A stretch of 64,000 nucleotides of DNA from NCBI GenBank assembly GCA_018340805.1, contig JACMZG010001908.1, forward strand, positions 16,089,061 to 16,153,060. Reading direction: 5' to 3'. Both the position numbers and the translations under genes were made by a program. Below the pieces are notes generated by a model. It did not search any database. It saw only the letters and a list, made by a program, of their open reading frames with translations, and had not been told where the DNA came from. The stretch is from Microvelia longipes. Its lineage: Eukaryota > Arthropoda > Insecta > Hemiptera > Veliidae. Below are positions 45,238-57,584 of the stretch, in pieces (the stretch's first letter is position 1; each line of letters begins with the position of its first letter).

Positions 45238-45399
45238 TCAAATAAAACATTTTTTAACATACATCTTAGTGGAGAGACTATTTATTTACTTATACTTGGA
45301 TTACTCCAAGAGGTTTTGTATTATGCAGTAAAATAAGTAGTAATTTTTTAAATTTCTAAAAAATCAGGAAATAAACCAATTGATTTGAAATAAATAAGT

Positions 45400-45575
45400 A
45401 CACCAAGATTTTTTTCAGCGCCTGGATGGGTGACCGCTAGGAATGAAACGGATGCATTTACTATCTGAGGTCGAGCAAAGCGAGTCCGAAGTAATAAGGA
45501 TGAGCGTAGCTAATTCGATGTAATGAGGTTACATCGAATTAATTAAGTTCCGAAGTACCCCGTACCCGATTTTTT
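45400..45575 (-). repeat. Family A repeat, copy 13
   Basis: Reverse-oriented 5' third: GGATGGGTGACCGCTAGGAA, GTCGAGCAAAGCGAGTCCGA, GGATGAGCGTAGC and TCCGAAGTACCCCGTACCCG. An inverted duplication occupies the position of the short A run seen in other copies. Confidence 0.82.
45511..45541. repeat. Snap-back hairpin, 13-bp stem, inside family A
   Basis: TAATTCGATGTAA at 45511-45523, loop TGAGG, and the exact complement TTACATCGAATTA at 45529-45541. Copies 5 and 11 have no second arm here. Confidence 0.93.
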
Positions 45576-45659
45576 ATTTGGTTGGATGCTAAACATGTTT
45601 TAGTCTTATACTAAGCCATAAATCGTTTTTATACAGTCATTTTATTTATTTTAAATCTT

Positions 45660-45850
45660 TATTTGCTTTAGTTTGTATTTTATTAAATATATTTATTTTT
45701 TTTTTTTTTATCTTTTATTATTCTTTTTTTTTATTATTATTGTTATTATTATTTTTTTATATATTTTTTATTTTTATTTATTTTTTTATTTTTATTTTCT
45801 TTATTTATTAAAGAAAAATCTTTTTATTTCTTTATTATTATTATTATATG
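45660..45850. repeat. T-rich low-complexity tract
   Basis: Runs of T broken by A create a 127-codon plus-strand frame rich in Phe, Tyr and Ile. This is composition and not a membrane protein. Confidence 0.85.
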
Positions 45851-46441
45851 ATTCTACATCTATTTATACTAAATCTACCAACACCCGTCAGAGTGCAATC
45901 ACTGGATTGTTTCTCTTACCAGCCTCTCAAGTCAACGAAACTATGCTAACCCTAATACTTGTAACAATAATTGTTGTTGTATTATTCTATACAAAGTGTC
46001 AAAAAAAAGTGTTATATGAGTCAACAGTGAGAAAAAACTTAAACCAAACTTCATAACATGGTAATGGTAATGGTAACATGTTCGTTTCTATAAACATCGT
46101 ATTGACCTTTGTCCAATAAATATGTACAACAGAGGAGGAACATTTTTAATTAATATAATTATTTTTTAATTTAAATGTTCATCCTTTAATCAATGTTTTT
46201 AATAGTTTAATATATAATTTATAAATTTCTAATATTAACAACTTTAATGCTACTTGCATTTTTCAACTAACATTTATTTGGTATGAATAAGATGAGATGA
46301 GTGAATTCTTACCTTTAATAAATATGAAGGTTTTGTAAGCACCCGATGTGATATACACGTCTGCCTATAACACAACAACAATAGCAAGAATTAAACGTAA
46401 TAGTCAACTATATTTTCTTATATTAATACAACTATTTAGAA

Positions 46442-47115
46442 AAACGGTTGCGGGGTACCACAAGGATCTTGAATAAAGGGGATGACGCATTAAGGAACAT
46501 TTCTGACCCCATGGAAGTTGTGTAAGATAGAGAAATAAGAGGAAAATTACCTTCCCCACGCTTCCCCATGGTTATAATGAAAAAAGGCACCAAACGCAGG
46601 TTATGTAACAAGATTATCGAATTTGCTTCTCAATTTTGTTTTGTGCTTTTCGTGATAGTTACATTTTTGGTTTTTATTAAGTCATTTGTGCTTATTTAGT
46701 TTTAAATTTTGGACTATACTTAGCCACTTCGCAGTGAGTGATAATTGAAGCGTGTTTATAACCTTCTCAAGCAATAAACAATGGGAAACCATTGAGAGGT
46801 AAGTTTGCCTCTAAAATTTAAGACCTGCGTTGTTATAAGCATTGTAAGCATGCGCAGTTTGTACCAAGCATGTGCAGTTGGTTTTTGACGTGTGTTTCGT
46901 GTTGAATTCTCTTTATTATTTGGTTTTCGAAGGGGTTACTTTTTTGTATGGCAAATCGGCTTAGTGCATCATCCCCTTTATTCAAGATCCTTGGGGTACC
47001 TCGGTACTTTTCCTCATGTCCTCGGACTCGCTACGCTCATCCTCACCCCTTTGGACTCGCTTCTCTTGTCCTCAGATAGTAAATACATAGCTTTATTCCC
47101 AGCAACATATTACCA
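46442..47115 (+). repeat. Family A repeat, copy 14, split by a hAT-type MITE
   Basis: The 5' end ACGGTTGCGGGGTACC lies left of the MITE. The rest (TCGGTACTTTTCCTCATGTC, GGACTCGCTACGCTCATCCT, GGACTCGCTTCTCTTGTCCT) lies right of it at 46994-47115. Confidence 0.82.
46461..46993. mobile_element. hAT-type MITE, 533 bp
   Basis: The left end is CAAGGATCTTGAATAAAGGG and the right end CCCTTTATTCAAGATCCTTG, a 20-bp or longer perfect inverted repeat; similarity continues as GATGACGCATTAAG against GATGATGCACTAAG. The flanks GGGTACCA (46453-46460) and GGGTACCT (46994-47001) form an 8-bp duplication with one mismatch, and the second matches the family A host. No transposase frame. The 94-codon frame at 46892-47176 crosses its right end and is not a gene. 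Confidence 0.88.
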
Positions 47116-47465
47116 ACCATATAGAAGTACGAACAGTACAAGAAAACTTTACAACAAAACTTTCACAGTATTTTAACCGCAATGCTGGAGCTTTTAGTGC
47201 AAAAAGAAAAGTAAGGATATACGTATAAAAATAATCTGCAGAGGAAATGAAAAAAAACCTTTATAAGTTGAAGAAAAACTCAGGCGGTGGGTAATGGATT
47301 GTGTTTCAAGCAGTCCAAATTCAATAACTTCATTTCTCTTTCCACAGGAGGAATATTTTGGAGGATTTTTTTTATCACAAGGTCAGTTTGTTATGGAAAG
47401 TAAAAAGATTAATGCGTTACTGATACAATGTTTTTACGGTATGGCGAACTATGTGCTTATACCAA

Positions 47466-47560
47466 AATACTACGCGCGCTAACCAAATTACATTGTGAGA
47501 AAAGCAAATTACTACGCCCGCTAACCAAATTACAACGTGAGGTAACACAAACCAAACATA
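47466..47560. repeat. About 48-bp direct duplication
   Basis: ACTACGCGCGCTAACCAAAT and ACTACGCCCGCTAACCAAAT are the starts of two adjacent similar units. Confidence 0.8.
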
Positions 47561-47694
47561 GCTAAACCTAACATAACATAATATAATGGGTTAATATGTG
47601 GCATCACATGGTAATTTTAAAATGCATGTATAAATGTAAATAAATCAGATAAAATGGAAATTAGCTAGGAGTGATCCCTAACCGATATAGAGGG

Positions 47695-48300
47695 TGGATA
47701 ATAAGTTTTACAACTCCCTCCCATCTTAAATTTCGAACCATGATTCATAACTTTATGAAATTTAATGTACTTTTTTGTGTAACGGGAACTTTTTTGGTGT
47801 CTAAATAGCGGTCTTAGACAAACGTATGCAAACGGAAAATGTCGTATTCATTCCCTAGCACCCAAAAAGCACAATAAATGCTTAACTTCCTATTTAATTT
47901 TTTCAATGCTTTCGCGAAATCCGGTGTTGCATAAGACGGTGTTGCATAAAGGTAACTAACTACACCGCCAAAGAGAGCGCTACCAAGGTAACTACACCAC
48001 CAAAGAGAGCGCCACCAAGGTAACTACAACACCAAAGAGAGTGCCACCAAGGTAACTACACCGCCAAAGAGAGCGCTACCAAGGTAACTACACCGCCAAA
48101 GAGAGCGCCACCAAGGTAACTACACCACAAAAGAGAGCGCCACCAAGGTAACTACACCACCAAAGAGAGTGCCACCAAGGTAACTACACCACCAAAGAGA
48201 GCATCACCAAGGTAACTACACCACCATTTTTTCCCCCTTACACAAAAAAGTACTCCACGCTATTAATTTATGTCTAACGGTTCAAAATTTATATAGTGGT
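47695..48300. mobile_element. Inverted-repeat element around a 32-bp array
   Basis: GTACTTTTTTGTGTAACGGG at about 47769 faces CCCCTTACACAAAAAAGTAC at about 48234. Outside these, AATTTCGAACCATGATTCAT and ATGTCTAACGGTTCAAAATT are also inverted relatives. This gives arms of roughly 65-90 bp around the array. Target duplication not identified. Confidence 0.6.
47950..48225. repeat. 32-bp minisatellite, about 9 copies
   Basis: Unit ACCAAGGTAACTACACCGCC plus AAAGAGAGCGCT with 32-bp spacing (47982, 48014). Variants are ACACCACC, AGTGCC and AGCATC. Confidence 0.94.
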
Positions 48301-49094
48301 GTATAGATATATAAACGAAATATCACTTTAAATAGATTTTACTCCGCTCCATTCTTCTAATAGAGCACGAACGGAGATCATAAGTTGATAGGGATTAACT
48401 TATTCCTGAGTTGTCCAGATTTACAATTTAGAAAGAGGTAAGATCTCTATGCTCCCTGATATTCATATTTCATTGATAACACGTGTGGTTTATGAAATTT
48501 TACAAAAGTAAATGATTGATTAAAGTTATTAAAAACCGATCAAAAAAGTTCTGTGTGAGGAGCTACGCATCTCGCACAGCTGTTCTTCTTATTCTTTTTT
48601 AAAAGTTTTACCATTAAGGTTGGAGTTGTTTACCCTTCTTTTTTTACTATACTTTAATCGATCTGAAAAAAAAAAAACTTAGGTGACATGCCATTAATTA
48701 ATCCTTTCACGTCTTCAATTCCTTCCGCTAAAAACATTTTAGGTTTCTTTTTGGATCCTGGATCGAATTCATTTTGATAATGGATAACATCCGGCTTGCA
48801 AAGGTGTCAAGTTACACTTTCTTATCAGACTCATATCGATCCAGGTTTATGTATGGTAAAGTAATACGATTGATATTATTATTTATCGGACACTTTTTTG
48901 GAACAAGGACACAACGGCGAAAGTTAAGGTTGACAAACTGCCGTATAAATTCAATGAAAACTCATGCCTAATAAGTATTTATAATCAACAAATTTTAACA
49001 AAGACACGTCGTCGCAGCGAATTAATAAACCGCAGTTTACTGTCCATTAAATTTAGTGTTGAACTAGGAAATCCATGACTAAAGTCGCAAATGC
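48301..49094. other. Unassigned stretch
   Basis: No gene supported. The 65-codon plus-strand frame at 48774-48971 has ordinary composition but no motif I recognise. Confidence 0.45.
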
Positions 49095-49555
49095 TATAGT
49101 ATACCTGAGAACCATTCCACCATTCGCCATTATTGATGGCTCGACATAAAGTCATGTACAACCCTGTTTCGTTACATCTAAGTCATCAGGGTACAGAAAG
49201 AGCCTAAACTCACCTAATTCACTTCCAAAGAATAATCGAACAGTTCCAAAGAATATTATAGCGTTTTATACAATTATAGTACGGCACACGGCAAAAATCA
49301 GTTGGCAGCGAGGGAAAATATTGTTGAGGAACCAATAAGGTTGGTCTGATTTGAAATTGAGGGCGTGGTTTAATATCCAGGACTTTGACTCCCTCGCATT
49401 ACTTTCCCAGGCTGTCAACTGATTTTAGTCCTGTGTCGTACTATAGATTGTCACATTTCAACATGTCTCGCGCATAATAATATTGTGTCAACTATTCATG
49501 TTTTGCAAAACTCGGTAGAATAAAATAATATAAGTTTTAAAATTTGCCGATTTTA
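49095..49555. mobile_element. Foldback family H, copy 2, split by a small MITE
   Basis: ATTGATGGCTCGACATAAAG, GTCATGTACAACCCTGTTTC and ACATCTAAGTCATCAGGG match the centre of copy 1. After the 167-bp insertion it continues TCACATTTCAACATGTCTCG, TATTGTGTCAACTATTCATG and CAAAACTCGGTAG. Confidence 0.75.
49277..49443. mobile_element. TA-target MITE, 167 bp
   Basis: The left end TAGTACGGCACACGGCAAAA and the complement of the right end (TAGTACGACACAGGACTAAA) agree over about 35 bases including ATCAGTTG-CAGC. TA flanks both sides (49275-49276 and 49444-49445). Too short to encode anything; Tc1/mariner-type mobilisation is likely. Confidence 0.78.
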
Positions 49556-50387
49556 AATTTTATTTATTTTTTATAAAAACACCTATTTTTATTTGCCTAA
49601 CACCAACAACCATGAATATGAACATGTTTTTTTGGCGCTTTAAAACATCCCGATAAACACAAAAAAACGTTGAATTTTTTTTTAAATGTTGATTATAAGC
49701 AGTATGGTTTACTACATCAGATTAAAAACTAAAACAATGAACTGCGTAGAAAGTAATTATTCTGTTATTGAGTCATAGAAGTGAGTCACTATTTGCTCTC
49801 AGTGTTGGTTCTAGAATAGGAAGCCAGATATTTTGGCAAACATCTCAGTCACGCAAGCATCGATTGATTCCTTTGAGGTCGTGTCGTTATTGTCTTTTTA
49901 TTAATAAAACCATCGGTTAATATGATCGATTAATTATACACGTACTGTAGAAATTAGGTTATTGAAAAAGATGTTTTTTTAAATTTTAACCTACCTTTAA
50001 ATTAGTTTAATACATATCCATCATAACTTGGTACTCCACCCTATAAAACTTTTATGGTAAAGGGTTACATGATCAATTTTTTGTTATTTGTATTTTTTGA
50101 ATAAATAAATAAATTAGTAAACAAAAAAAACGATGTTTGAAAAAATAGCCATTAAAGTAAGAGAAGCTCGCAAAATTTGTTTCAGCCGAACTCTTTCCAA
50201 CAAGTAATACTCTCTACAAACTACGCATAGCAGTTAATATTAACTAGACATTATACTGATATAGATACCTGTAATTACTAATATAGATAGATAGATATAA
50301 TGTAATTAAGTGATTGGGGGAGAAACTAAAAATCTGCTCACCAACCATATGTAGTAAGATGAACAATTTTTTACCAGCGTTTTTGCG

Positions 50388-50532
50388 AACCCAGGCTGTC
50401 AACTGATTTTAGTCGTGTGTCGTACTATAGATCGTCACATTTCAACGTGTCTCTCGCATTAATAATTGTGTCAACTATTCATGTTTGCAAAACTCGGTAG
50501 AATCAAATAATATAAGTTTTAAAATTTTCGAT
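50388..50532 (+). repeat. Duplicate of the MITE right end plus its flank
   Basis: CCCAGGCTGTCAACTGATTT to AAAATTTTCG repeats 49407-49555 with few differences. It includes the MITE right end, the TA junction and the family H flank beyond it. Confidence 0.88.
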
Positions 50533-50536
50533 TTAT

Positions 50537-50600
<64 letters not shown>
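50533..50600. repeat. (TA)n microsatellite
   Basis: TA array directly after the duplicated segment. Confidence 0.92.
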
Positions 50601-50603
<3 letters not shown>

Positions 50604-50789
50604 ATTTTCTTTGACACACGATAAACTAAACACTTTTTCAGATTTGAATGAATATTAGTACGAAAATCGACCTTATAAATGTCAAGAACCCTATAAAATG
50701 TGATTTACCTCATTAACCCGGAATAATGATTCGTTAATAAAGATTCTTTAACTCTTAAGTTTTATGGCTCGTAGAGAAAACTGTATAAG

Positions 50790-51690
50790 CCATGAGGTAT
50801 ATAATGTGTTAGGCATGAGTATAAACATGACCCGGAATGAGGTACATAATGGGTTAGGCATATGTATAAATATAACCGGAAAGAGGTATAAATGTGTTAG
50901 GCATGAGTATTAACATGAACCGGAAAGAGGTATATAATGTGTTAGGCATGAGTATTAAACATAGCCTGGGTGAGGTATATAATGTGTTAGGCATGAGTAT
51001 ATACATAGCCCGGAATGAGGTATATAATTTGTTAGGCATGAGTATAAACATGACCCGGAATGAGGTATATAATGTGTTAGGCATGAGTATAAACATAGCC
51101 CGGAATGAGGTATATAATGTGTTAGGCATGAGTATAAACATAGCCCGGAATGAGGTATATAATGTGTTAGCATGAGTATAAACATAGCCGGAATGAGGTA
51201 ATATGTGTTAGCATGAGTATAAAATAGCGGAATGAGGTATATAATGTTGTTAGGCATGAGTATAAACATAGCCGGAATGAGGTATATAATGTGTTAGGCA
51301 TGAGTATAAACATAGCCTGGAATGAGGTATATATTGTTAGGCATGGTATAAAATAGCTGGAATGAGGTATTAATGTGTTAGGCATGAGTATAACATAGCC
51401 CGGAATGAGGTATATATGTGTTAGGCATGAGTAAACATGAATGAGGTATATAATGTGTTAGGCATGAGTATAACATAGCCCGGAATGAGGTATATAATGT
51501 GTTAGGCATGAGTATAAACATAGCCTAGGCCATGAGTATAAAATAGCCCGGAATGAGTATAATGTGTTAGGCATGGCATGTGTTAGGATGAGTATAAACA
51601 TAGCCATTACAATAGCCTAGGCATGAGTATAAATAGCCTGGAATGAGGTATATAATGTGTTAGGCATGAGTATAGACATAGCCCGGATCA
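50790..51690. repeat. 45-bp tandem array, about 20 copies
   Basis: Unit GAATGAGGTATATAATGTGT then TAGGCATGAGTATAAACATA and GCCCG, spacing 45 bp (51013, 51058). As 45 is a multiple of three, the regular left part stays open on both strands and makes repetitive frames of about 90-105 codons. These are not genes. Units from about 51165 onward have many single-base gaps. Confidence 0.94.
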
Positions 51691-54069
51691 AAAACCAATA
51701 AGTAAAGTTAAGAAAAATATTGAATTCTTACTGTTACAGTAATTCTGATCACAAGTAATCAGCTGTTATCATTAATTAAGCAATAGGTTATCATATCACC
51801 ACGACTTTTATAATCAATTTTTCTAAAAGACATTGTTACAGTGTAATCAAAGTAATTCCAGTGTCAGAGTGATCACACTAAACGAACTTAACACAAGATT
51901 GATAATACACAGATAACACTGTAAAGATATTATTCTACTTTATTCATTTCTACTTCCCACAACAAGAAAGTAATTTCTTTATTTTCTTTTTACTTATTCC
52001 TTGTTTTCTGAACTTATTCTTATCAAAGTGGGTAGTTTTTTCACGCAGCAGAAGTTGAGTAGCAGGTAGCACGTTAGATTGTTCAGAGTACAAGTAAAAG
52101 AAAACCCTAATTTACGACCAGATCTAGTAGATTTGAAAGTATATCCTCCATCATTACCCACTAAAATATACATAAACCTGCCTATTAGATATTAAACCAT
52201 AATTTACTAATACTTTTTACATCTTGATTATAAAGTACAGGCACGATACATTTTTATTTTAGGTCTATTTTTAGACCTAACAATTAATTAAAAAAATTGC
52301 AAACTACTATAAGAATACAATTTTCTTTAATGGAATTTACTAAAATTTGACCATACAATTTTTATTTTAAAACTTTTATGGTAATTTAAATAAGTTAAGT
52401 TATAACTTACTTATAAGTTTGAATGAGTTTAATACAGTTTTAATCATAACTAAAACATGCTCCAAAATATAAACAGTTTTAAAAGTAATCCCTTAAGTAC
52501 CAAAGACATTATGGCCCTTAAATCCGGTCATGATATCATAATTAGAATAGCCTACATCAATATTATCTCCAGCATTGATGATGGCCTTTTAAAACAAATA
52601 TATGATTTAAACAATATATATACTTAGTCATTCACTTCACCAAGAAAATTTTACTTAAAAATTTTATCTCCAGACGGTGTATAATGTGAAGTTTATTGAC
52701 TAGTTTTTATGCAGTAAAGAAGTGAACACTTTTCACTCTCAAGGGAGAAAAAGTGTTTCCTATTATTGAGGTTAGAGCCAATTACATCCATATTTTGTTG
52801 GGATAATTTTTATAAATATGCTAGGCAAAACCTGCAATACATTTATATGATTAAACCTGTTTTTGATATAAGAATAAAAGGTTATAAGTTAGAGGTTATT
52901 GTTATGTTATGGAAATATAGTGCGTTCTATCTTAAATTCTTTTATATTTTAATTATTTGTTTAAGAGCCCTCAACATATTTTAGGAGAGTGGTCTCCTCT
53001 AAATTTATACAGGGGACCGGTCAATTTTTGTATCACTTTCCTGGTGGTAGAACCACCAAAATTTATAAGGGGGACCCGACGAACAAAAATTTTTTTATTG
53101 GCTTAAAATCCGTTTCAGATCAAAAGTTGTTTGGGGCAATAATTTTTTTTGGGGTCAGCACCCAATAAATTTATAAGGAGTCCAACAAAAAAATTAACCG
53201 TATGAAACTAAGTATATTACAATAAATAACGTCAACGCCTGGAGATAAAATCTTGTATGCACTTTGAGATTAAAATGATATTTTCCCCTCGTCAATAGCC
53301 CTAAAAACTTATCTCATTATTTCTCAGCGAATTAACTGAAAACTATAACAAAGCCTTGTAATAAATTCAGTAATTTGATGGTGTGCTATTAATAAAGTAC
53401 CTAAACATAAAAATAACAGTAAAGTTTAGAAAGAAAGATCAAAAGGAGTTGATAAAAAGGAATGTGGGTTTAGTAAGATCGATTAAGATGCTAAAGAGCA
53501 AGACAATGACATAAGAAGAAATTTGTTATCAAGTGGTTTCGTCTCATCTCTCAGACTCCTTTATACTTAGCTTTATTTTTCAGGCAACCTTACGGATATT
53601 ATAGTACATAGAGGTGGCCGTGCCTACCCAATTTCACCACAAACACAATCCAAACAATAATTTACACGCATATCACACATTTGTTAGATAAAAGATAACA
53701 CATTTGAGAATGTAATTTTCCCTATAAAGGAATTCAACCGATTTAGATGATAACGTGAAGTAACAAAATGGAAGAAACGTAAGCAATATATCAAAATATG
53801 GTTTTATCAGGGGAAGCTACACCCAAGAAGTCACGTACTGGTAAAGTGTATAGATGTATATAATACTATTACTTGAATGCACTTGGAATACAAGAACTGG
53901 TGTACAACCCAAAAGCGAACGAATTTCGTCAAGAAACGCTTGATGAGAGTGATATTTGTCTTTTCCCTTTCAAATATCAATTGTAATTAGTAATTTAACA
54001 ACTTTAACCTAAAATTTTTGAACTTTAAGTTACATTTAAGGCAATACAATGTCGTCTGTATGTTCTTCC
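51691..54069. other. Unassigned stretch
   Basis: No gene supported. At 52985-53180 three related phrases (TAAATTTATACAGGGGACC, AAAATTTATAAGGGGGACCC, AATAAATTTATAAGGAGTCC) suggest a degenerate repeat of about 80-110 bp. The 72-codon frame at 52766-52984 has no recognisable motif. Confidence 0.45.
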
Positions 54070-54380
54070 AAATCTTAATAAAAACATGTGGTTTACTATA
54101 GTTTTTCTTTCTCTTTAACTAAATGATAATTATTTCACCGAATTTTATACAAAAACATTAAACTAACACGTACATATTAATGTACGAAAACATGATAAAA
54201 AGTAAAACTCAGCTAATGTTATCAGGGTTGCCAATAAAATTAAGTAAAAAAACGTAAATCCTTAAAGGCTCATGCGCAGTTATTCTAATTTTAGCTATTT
54301 TATATTTTTGAGCCAGCTATCAGCTGATCACGCATGTCTGTTTTTTTAAACAGGTTAGTATAGGAGCTTCCCAACTTAAT
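54070..54380 (+). repeat. Family X repeat, copy 4 (5' part)
   Basis: ACTAAATGATAATTATTTCA, ACACGTACATATTAATGTAC, TATCAGGGTTGCCAATAAAA, CTCATGCGCAGTTATTC and GAGCCAGCTATCAGCTGATC follow the order of 20360-20590. GATCACGCATGTCTG is found inverted at about 21168-21182. Confidence 0.72.
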
Positions 54381-55174
54381 TTATATATTACTTTACTATC
54401 CATAAACTGTATTTTATCATTTGTTCTTTTAATCATCAATCCTTTTAACCTTTCTTTCAAATTAGAATCTAGCTGCTGCTTTAATTTTCAAACAAGTAGT
54501 CAACTATCTCGTAGTATTATAGTACTAGTACGAATTACAATGTCAGATGTGAGTGAATTTTTTCTTGAAGAATTCGCTTAAAATACGAAAATAAATGTTT
54601 CCCATAAAAATAGCATAGACTAAAAAAGAGCAAGAGAGTAATAAGGATAAAAATGAGCGATTCATTATGATATAGCGTTTTTTGAAAAGGTCTACGATTC
54701 GATACAACATTGATATATTTTAACGTCTAGACTTAAAGGTTAGAGGGTGGGATTTAGAAACCATACAAGCAGATCGGATTTGCAGTGTTTCCCTATAAAC
54801 AGTGAAACAGAAGGTATGAGGGGGGTGTAAATCTCATGAGATTTCGTCCCTCTGAGTCCCCCTACGTCCAGAAATAGAAGTTGAAAAGCAAGGACGAAGG
54901 CAGAGTATAGATCACTGGGGACATCAAAGACATAGTATCTTGGCATGGGAATAACACAGATGCTGATTTACAAATTGCACTTCACTTTGTATTTGAAGAT
55001 GTAATTAAACAAATAATAAATAAAGTTTTTCTCCCCGGCATTTAGTTGTTGGAAATCGAACAAAGGCCCCTCATTTTGGCAACTTGCAAACCTGTTACCT
55101 TTATGAAAAAAATTCCTAAGACTTTTATCACTTGTTTCACTATCTTTGCAAAATTATACATGAGAAATTTCGAC
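54381..55174. other. Unassigned stretch
   Basis: No gene supported; the 68-codon minus-strand frame at 54740-54946 has no known motif. Confidence 0.45.
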
Positions 55175-55535
55175 TTATTTAATGACAAAGGGCTACTTAT
55201 TTAATGACAATATACTGCTTATTTAATGAAAAAGTACTACCTTTTTAATGCAAAAGTACTGCTTATTTAATTAAAAAGTTCTCCTTATTTAATGAGAAAG
55301 TACTACTTATTTTATAAGAAAGTACTACTTATTTAATGAAAAAGCACTACTTATTAAATGCAAAAGTTTTCCTTATTTAATGAGAAAGTACTACTCATTT
55401 AATGAAAAGTACTACTTATATAATGAGAAAGTACTACTTATTTAATGCAAAAGTTCTCCTTATTTAATAAGAAAGTACTACTTATTTAATGAGAAAGTAC
55501 TACTTATATAATGAGAAAGTACTACTACTTTATTA
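55175..55535. repeat. 22-bp minisatellite, about 16 copies
   Basis: Unit CTTATTTAATGAGAAAGTAC plus TA, with GAAAAAG, GCAAAAG and TTCTC variants recurring in a pattern that suggests duplication of multi-unit blocks. Confidence 0.93.
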
Positions 55536-56395
55536 TAGAAAATAAATTTATCTGTTCTATTTTTGTTTATATTATATTAATCAGTAGTAGATAAAATTTA
55601 ATACCCAACAGGGATGGAAGATTTCAGCTTTCATATTATCTTTCTCGGCAGAGCTTTGGTTGCTAAATAACTTATTTCTATCAGCCTGTCAGCCTCTGGA
55701 GCTAAAGTAGTTTCTCTTTCTGCTTTGCTTTAGGAGGAAACTCAAACTCCGGCTTAAAACTCGAGGGATTCTTCCATGATTTGTGAGATCCCTAGTAGAT
55801 AAGAGATTATATGATATAATTCAATCATATCATAGATTGCTTCTAATCCAAATTAAGCCAAGCAAGCTTCGATATTTTACATAGGAAGATTGGGTAATTA
55901 TATTTATCATCTAATTATCAAGTTGGAAGCCAAAGAGAAGAGGCCTCGGGTCAATGTGACTTCTGACATCTTCTCAACCAAATGGTAATTCACTTTAAAT
56001 TATACATTTTTCCTCCGCTAAAAAAAGGAAGAAGAATAAATGTAAACAAATCACAATTTCCCGTATAGGCTAATAAGCAGAGTATAAAGAGAATAGAGAC
56101 AAAACTAGTATCATTACATTGTTACTGTAATTTAATGTCTATGAATGACACCAGTTTAACCTTGACTGACATCAAACAGCTCTATTACGTCTACAAGTTC
56201 TACAGTTTTAGGTTATATCTTTACATAATCTGCAAATACAACAGATCAAACGCAATGTAAAATGGATTCTGCGAATCCACCTTGATATTATTTAGGGGTT
56301 TGTTGACTCCAATCAGAGCGCAAATGATCCTTTGTAATCTTTACCTTAATTTTCAACTGTAATTTTGTTTTATTTACTATTTTAGTCAAAGCTGC
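55536..56395. other. Unassigned stretch
   Basis: Nothing recognisable. Confidence 0.45.

Positions 56396-57584
<1,189 letters not shown>

Larger units (their letters stand above)
43085..45294. mobile_element. Two Penelope-like copies in inverted orientation
   Basis: The outer ends are exact mirror images over TATAAGTAAATAAATAGTCT and CTCCACT, differ at one base after that, and continue alike. Arms extend over 43085-43998 (minus copy) and about 44400-45294 (plus copy). The region 43999-44400 belongs only to the longer plus copy. From outside inward each arm holds a terminal segment, a hammerhead-like motif, an A/T homopolymer tract, the 3' untranslated part and the GIY-YIG and RT coding remnants. 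Inverted partial copies are known for Penelope-like elements. Confidence 0.85.

Noticed and set aside
45673..46056. 127-codon hydrophobic protein
   Set aside because: The first half is T-rich low complexity; the second half has no conserved feature.
50854..51385. Repetitive frames of up to 104 codons on both strands
   Set aside because: The 45-bp unit is a multiple of three, so frames stay open by arithmetic. They break as soon as indels begin.
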